The position numbers were made by a program, and so were the translations under genes. The notes under the pieces were generated by a model. It was given only the letters and a program-made list of their open reading frames with translations, did not search any database and was not told the DNA's origin. From Gemmatimonadota bacterium (lineage in GTDB: Bacteria; GCA-2686955): a DNA stretch of 9,195 nt. The stretch covers positions 1 to 9,195 of the forward strand of contig NYZA01000155.1 in NCBI GenBank assembly GCA_002686955.1. The letters run 5' to 3'. Positions 5,627 to 9,195 of the stretch are shown here, piece by piece; position 1 is the stretch's first letter; every line of letters starts with the position of its first letter.

Positions 5627-6070
5627 GTGAAGATCGCCCTCGCCTCCGACCATGCGGGCCTGGATCTCCGGCAGGAGCTCGTTCGATTCGTGCGCGATCT
5701 CGGGCACGAGGCGGTCGATCTCGGCACCGAGAGCGGCGCTTCTTGCGACTATCCGGACTATGCGAAGACCGCGGCGCGGAGCCTGGCCGCGGGCGAAGTG
5801 GATCGGGCGATTCTGGTGTGCGGGACCGGTCAGGGTGTGGCGATGACCGCGAACCGATTCGCCGGTGTGCGCTGCTGCGTCTGCACCGAGACATTCAGCG
5901 CCCGCATGTCACGCGCGCACAACGATGCCAACGCGCTCGCGATGGGCGCTTGGGTCGTGGGCACGGGGCTCGCCCAAGAGATCGTTCGGGTGTGGCTCGA
6001 TGCTGCCTTCGATGGGGGGCGTCATACGGGCCGGGTCGCGAAGATCGACGCCGGCGAGATTCCAGAATGA
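5627..6070 (+). CDS. rpiB: ribose-5-phosphate isomerase B
   Basis: A cytoplasmic enzyme of the pentose phosphate pathway that interconverts ribose 5-phosphate and ribulose 5-phosphate. The 147-residue protein matches the RpiB/LacAB fold. It has SDHAG near the N-terminus (7-11), the active-site loop VCGTGQG (64-70) with catalytic Cys65, and SARMSRAHNDANALAMG with a conserved His98. The loop has Gln where many homologues have Ile (CGTGIG), a mild variation next to the active site. The start is GTG 5627 behind a very strong purine-rich site (GGGAGGAGG at 5611-5619, 7 nt away), which decides the start. Its stop lies 12 nt ahead of glyA, and GAGGA of the glyA binding site overlaps that stop, so the two are probably co-translated. 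The rpiB-glyA pairing is common in bacteria. Confidence 0.96.
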   Translation: MKIALASDHAGLDLRQELVRFVRDLGHEAVDLGTESGASCDYPDYAKTAARSLAAGEVDRAILVCGTGQGVAMTANRFAGVRCCVCTETFSARMSRAHNDANALAMGAWVVGTGLAQEIVRVWLDAAFDGGRHTGRVAKIDAGEIPE

Positions 6071-6082
6071 GGACAAGCCATC

Positions 6083-7327
6083 GTGAAGCATCTCCCTGAG
6101 CTGGACCCTGAGCTCCATGCCGCCTTCGCGGCGGAGTTGGACCGGCAGCGTCATACTCTCGAGCTGATCGCATCGGAAAACATGGTGCACCCCGCCGTGC
6201 TCGAGGCGGCCGGGTCGATCATGACCAACAAATACGCCGAGGGCTACCCGCACAAGCGGTACTACGGTGGCTGCGACCACGTCGACACGGCCGAAGATCT
6301 GGCGCGGGACCGCGCGTGTCTGCTCTTCGGCGCCGAGCATGCGAATGTGCAGCCCCACTCCGGCTCCCAGGCGAATATGGCCGCCTATCTGGCACTGCTA
6401 GAGGTGGGCGATCCGGTTCTCGGCATGGGTCTCTCCGAGGGGGGGCATTTGACGCACGGCCACAGCGTCAATTTCTCCGGGCGGCTCTTCGACGTGAAGA
6501 GCTACGGCGTCGGGGAGGATGGGCGGATCGACTACGAGCAGGTCGCCGCGCTCGCCAAGGAACACCGGCCAAGGATGATCATCGCCGGGGCTTCCGCCTA
6601 CGCGCGCACCATCGATTTTAGGCGTTTTCGGACGATCGCCGACGAGGTGGACGCCATGCTCCTGGTCGACATGGCGCATATCGCCGGTCTGGTCGCGGCC
6701 GGGGTTCATCCCTCGCCGATCCCGTACGCCGAAGTGGTCACATCGACCACCCACAAGACTCTTCGCGGGCCGCGGGGGGGACTGATCTTGACGCGCGAAG
6801 AGAACGCGTCGGAGATCGACAAGATGGTCTTCCCCGGCATTCAGGGGGGGCCGCTGATGCATGTCATCGCGGCGAAGGCGGTCGCCTTCAAGATGGCGCT
6901 GCAAGAGGATTTCAAGCGGTACATGACGCAGGTCGTATCCAACGCGCGGGCGCTGGCACAGGGGTTGGTCGACACAGGGCTTTCGGTCGTGTCGGGTGGG
7001 ACCGATACCCATCTCTTCCTGGTCGATCTCAGCCCGCTCGGGAACATCTCGGGCAAGAAGGCGGAGAGGCTCCTGCATCAAGCCGGCATCACGACCAACA
7101 AGAACACGGTGCCCGGAGAGACCCGTTCCCCCTTCATCACCAGCGGGCTGCGGATCGGAACACCGGCGATCACGACGCGCGGAATGGGCGAGGCGGAGAT
7201 GCGATCGATCGCCGAGATGATCGCGGCGGTGATCGAGAGCCGCGGCGATCCCGATGTCGAGGCACGCACGCGCACGCGTGTGCGTGAGCTCTGCGAGGAG
7301 TTCCCGATGTACGGCGAGCTCGACTGA
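6083..7327 (+). CDS. glyA: serine hydroxymethyltransferase
   Basis: A pyridoxal-phosphate enzyme that converts serine and tetrahydrofolate to glycine and 5,10-methylene-tetrahydrofolate, the main source of one-carbon units. The 414-residue length is typical. Recognisable blocks are [10 protein letters not shown] (27-35), [15 protein letters not shown] (49-63), the PLP-ring region PHSGSQAN (91-98), [11 protein letters not shown] (195-205) with Asp196, and [13 protein letters not shown] (221-233) with Lys225 forming the Schiff base. The C-terminal part has TNKNTVPGE and [14 protein letters not shown] as usual. The start is GTG 6083, with GAGGA 9 nt upstream overlapping the rpiB stop codon. The nrdR ATG follows its stop by a single base. 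A long open frame on the opposite strand is a composition artefact. Nothing unusual is seen. Confidence 0.98.
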   Translation: MKHLPELDPELHAAFAAELDRQRHTLELIASENMVHPAVLEAAGSIMTNKYAEGYPHKRYYGGCDHVDTAEDLARDRACLLFGAEHANVQPHSGSQANMAAYLALLEVGDPVLGMGLSEGGHLTHGHSVNFSGRLFDVKSYGVGEDGRIDYEQVAALAKEHRPRMIIAGASAYARTIDFRRFRTIADEVDAMLLVDMAHIAGLVAAGVHPSPIPYAEVVTSTTHKTLRGPRGGLILTREENASEIDKMVFPGIQGGPLMHVIAAKAVAFKMALQEDFKRYMTQVVSNARALAQGLVDTGLSVVSGGTDTHLFLVDLSPLGNISGKKAERLLHQAGITTNKNTVPGETRSPFITSGLRIGTPAITTRGMGEAEMRSIAEMIAAVIESRGDPDVEARTRTRVRELCEEFPMYGELD

Positions 7328-7328
7328 G

Positions 7329-7784
7329 ATGCGTTGCCCCTTCTGCTTCTGCGACGACGACAAGGTGATCGAAACCCGGAGCGCGCGGAACCAGACCTCG
7401 GTCCGTCGCCGGCGGGAGTGCACGGCTTGTCACCGCAGATTTACCACCTATGAGTCGGTCGAGCTGAACCCTCTTCGGGTCGTGAAACGGAACGGCGGGC
7501 GGGAAGCGTACGATCCGGAAAAGCTGCGTCATGGGGTTCGCACGGCCTGCGTCAAACTGCCGATCCCGAGCAGCGAAGTCGATGCCCTGGTGTCGCGCGT
7601 CGAGGTGCAGCTTCACAACGCATTGGGGGGTGAGGTCTCCTCGGAAGAGATCGGCGACCTGGTGCTCAGAGAGCTCGCTGGGCTCGATCCGGTGGCCTAT
7701 ATCCGTTTCGCCTCGGTCTACCGGCGCTATCAGGATCTACAGAAGTTCCTGGACGAAGTACGCGTCCTGCTGAAGAGCACTTGA
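7329..7784 (+). CDS. nrdR: transcriptional repressor NrdR
   Basis: NrdR represses ribonucleotide reductase operons when its ATP-cone domain senses high dATP. The 151-residue protein begins MRCPFC and carries a four-cysteine zinc ribbon (Cys3, Cys6, Cys31, Cys34) with the basic VRRRREC stretch that contacts DNA. It continues with FTTYE and the ATP-cone start VVKRNGGREAYDPEKL (51-66). The conserved AYIRFASVYRRY is near the end. The start is the ATG at 7329, one base after the glyA stop, so translation is probably coupled. An upstream in-frame GTG or ATG would add non-homologous residues inside glyA and is rejected. Its stop overlaps the candidate TTG start of tatC (TTGA at 7781-7784). No NrdR box or nrd gene is seen in the window, so its target lies elsewhere. 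Confidence 0.97.
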   Translation: MRCPFCFCDDDKVIETRSARNQTSVRRRRECTACHRRFTTYESVELNPLRVVKRNGGREAYDPEKLRHGVRTACVKLPIPSSEVDALVSRVEVQLHNALGGEVSSEEIGDLVLRELAGLDPVAYIRFASVYRRYQDLQKFLDEVRVLLKST

Positions 7785-8914
7785 AGCCGCGAGACGATCT
7801 GCCAGGGGACGATCCGGCGCCGTTGGAATCGACCGAGATCCGCCCCAAGGCCGATGCCGGCCTACAGGCCGAGCCTACGCCCCCCCCTGAAGAATCCGCA
7901 TCGGACATGTCGTTTCTCGATCATCTCGAGGAGCTCCGGCGAAGACTGGGGATCGTGGTGCTCTCGGTCATTCTCGGCGCCGGTATCGGCTATGCGATCG
8001 CACCGCGGGTGTTCGAGGTGGCGATCGGCCGGCTACCGGAATCGCTCGAGCAGAGACCGCTCGGCGGCGGCATGCGGGCCTGGGTGGAGGGTCTGAGGGG
8101 AGCGGAGCCGGAGCCGGTCGACGAGGGCGATGAGCAGGTGGCCGGGGACCCGATGCCCGGAGCGGAGTATCCCGATGCGGCGGCGGCCGCGGCGGCGCTC
8201 GATACTCTCCTTCAACAGGTGATCCGCGGCGATGTAGATGCCGGAGCCGAGATTCCGGAGGCGATCTCGACCCTGGTGCGTGCCGAGGCGGAGGCCGCCG
8301 TCCGCCGCGCTCTCGATGACGCGCCGGCTCGATCGCCCCACGACCCTCCCGCGGAGCTGATCGTGACAACGCCGGCGGGCGCGATCCTCACCAAGCTGAA
8401 GCTGGCGGTTTTCGTGGGGATCGTCCTTTCGGTTCCGGTGATCCTCTATCAGGCCTGGATGTTCGTCGCGCCGGGTCTTCTGAAGAACGAGAAGAGGATC
8501 GCGGCGTACCTCGTCGCGCCCACTACCCTATGTTTTGGCTTGGGCGTGTACTTCTCCTATCGCATACTCCCCCTGATCACCGCCTTCTTCAGCTCCGTGA
8601 GCGCGGATCTGGGGATAGAGCAACGGTGGATCGCGGACGACTATCTGGGCTTTGTCCTCAAGCTATGCCTGGTCGGCGGGGTCTCTTTTCAACTCCCCGT
8701 CATCTCGTACGGCCTCGCCAGCTTGGGCGTCATCGGCCCTTCGCTTCTGCGACGTTACCGCCGCATCGCGGTGGTGATCATCTTCATCGCCGCGGCGACC
8801 TTCACGCCGCCCGACCCACTGTCCATGATCTTCATGGGCGTGCCACTTCTGGTGCTCTACGAGATCTCGATCGGAGTTGCGGCACTCGCGCGGCGCGGAT
8901 CCGAGGAAGCCTGA
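7781..8914 (+). CDS. tatC: Sec-independent translocase TatC with enlarged first periplasmic loop
   Basis: TatC is the six-helix membrane receptor that recognises twin-arginine signal peptides and, with TatA/TatB, exports folded proteins. Landmarks are FLDHLEELRRRL (45-56) before the first helix, LYQAWMFVAPGLLKNEKR (222-239) with the conserved FxxPGLxxxE loop, and TFTPPDPLS with the conserved Asp before the last helices. Usual TatC proteins have about 250 residues; this one has 377. Two additions account for this. One is a 42-residue acidic, proline-rich N-terminal tail, present only if the TTG at 7781 is used. The other is a block of about 100 residues (roughly 92-190) between helices 1 and 2. 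That insert is acidic, contains seven alanines in a row, and a predicted helical region. The alternative start is ATG 7907 (MSFLDHLEE), which lacks a clear binding site; the TTG overlaps the nrdR stop. No tatA or tatB is in the window. Confidence 0.95.
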   Translation: MKPRDDLPGDDPAPLESTEIRPKADAGLQAEPTPPPEESASDMSFLDHLEELRRRLGIVVLSVILGAGIGYAIAPRVFEVAIGRLPESLEQRPLGGGMRAWVEGLRGAEPEPVDEGDEQVAGDPMPGAEYPDAAAAAAALDTLLQQVIRGDVDAGAEIPEAISTLVRAEAEAAVRRALDDAPARSPHDPPAELIVTTPAGAILTKLKLAVFVGIVLSVPVILYQAWMFVAPGLLKNEKRIAAYLVAPTTLCFGLGVYFSYRILPLITAFFSSVSADLGIEQRWIADDYLGFVLKLCLVGGVSFQLPVISYGLASLGVIGPSLLRRYRRIAVVIIFIAAATFTPPDPLSMIFMGVPLLVLYEISIGVAALARRGSEEA

Positions 8915-8917
8915 GAC

Positions 8918-9195
8918 ATGTTGAAGACCGATTCGCCCTTCGGAGTGATCGACGCGCAGCTCGGACGATTCGAGGCATCGTGGCTCGAGGCGCTGACCTC
9001 CGATCTGCGACTCATACGAGAAGTCTCCCATCATCTACAGCGTATGCGCGGTAAACGCTTCCGGCCCGCCCTCACCTTCCTGAGCGCCGGACCGGACCTC
9101 GATGGCCCGATCGCGGATCGGGTGCTGACCTCGGCACTGGTCGTCGAGATGATCCACACGGCCACCCCCATCCACCACGACATCATCGAGCATTC
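8918..9195 (+). CDS. trans-polyprenyl diphosphate synthase, 5' part (3' end outside window)
   Basis: Ninety-two codons are visible from ATG 8918, three bases after the tatC stop, with GAGGA about 10 nt upstream. The family condenses isopentenyl diphosphate units onto an allylic primer to make the side chains of quinones or carrier lipids. Seen here are the N-terminal helix, GKRFRPALTFLSA (about 46-58) with the Lys-Arg-Arg diphosphate contacts, and EMIHTATPIHHDIIEH at the window end. The last segment corresponds to the first aspartate-rich motif, usually HDDxxD. Here it reads HHDIIE: the first Asp is His and the last is Glu. That would be expected to weaken magnesium and substrate binding. The second aspartate-rich motif lies beyond the window, so activity cannot be judged. 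The identity is sound but chain length (IspB, HepT or GGPP-type) is not decidable. Confidence 0.88.
   Translation, partial: MLKTDSPFGVIDAQLGRFEASWLEALTSDLRLIREVSHHLQRMRGKRFRPALTFLSAGPDLDGPIADRVLTSALVVEMIHTATPIHHDIIEH

Noticed and set aside
6398-7423. 341-codon open frame on the minus strand
   Set aside because: It is antisense to glyA and the start of nrdR, with no recognisable motifs, and is a composition artefact.
1-9195. CRISPR arrays, tRNA or rRNA genes, riboswitches, intrinsic terminators
   Set aside because: I saw no regularly spaced repeats, no cloverleaf or TPsiC-arm pattern, no rRNA-like sequence, and no GC hairpin followed by a T-run on either strand. This was a visual reading, not a computed search.

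Overview
The window looks like a piece of chromosome from a high-GC bacterium. Codon third positions are mostly G/C, starts are often TTG or GTG, and genes are packed head to tail. The cluster of a YwlE-type phosphatase, RpiB and GlyA resembles the ywlE-rpiB-glyA neighbourhood of Bacillus. The overall set (leucine dehydrogenase, NrdR, TatC with an enlarged loop, polyprenyl synthase) would fit a deep, mostly uncultured lineage such as Eisenbacteria or Latescibacteria. That assignment is an impression from gene style and was not tested.

Positions 1 to about 3000 are an accessory, eroded zone. It holds the 3' end of an HNH nuclease gene (+), a short remnant of an MNT-type nucleotidyltransferase (-), a coding-like fragment of unknown function (-), and one intact gene (-), an AAA_14/DUF4143 ATPase at 696-1862. 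The ATPase has a convincing promoter with a large palindrome sitting over its transcription start, ribosome binding site and start codon. An imperfect 41-bp direct repeat flanks it (608-648 and 2003-2043). Two inverted-repeat elements then lie back to back (2144-2313 and 2313-2490). The first has 4-bp CTAG ends and looks like a MITE. The second is highly foldable and marks the end of a broken CDP-alcohol phosphatidyltransferase gene (-).

From about 3000 to the end runs a co-directional (+) housekeeping cluster. In order: a low-molecular-weight phosphatase with the YwlE-type signature; a 3-hydroxybutyryl-CoA dehydrogenase gene broken by an internal deletion plus frameshift; leucine dehydrogenase; rpiB; glyA; nrdR; tatC; and the 5' part of a trans-polyprenyl diphosphate synthase gene. 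From rpiB onward the spacing is so tight (12 nt, 1 nt, overlapping stop/start, 3 nt) that one operon is likely. The functions are branched-chain amino acid and acyl-CoA metabolism, pentose phosphate and one-carbon metabolism, control of ribonucleotide reductase, twin-arginine protein export, and isoprenoid chain elongation.

I did not find a clear new multi-gene system. The points most worth a second look are the palindromic control region of the ATPase gene, the adjoining inverted-repeat elements, the roughly 100-residue insertion in the first periplasmic loop of TatC, the altered first aspartate-rich motif in the polyprenyl synthase, and the repeated pattern of genes missing a block with loss of frame. 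The last could be biology or an assembly fault.
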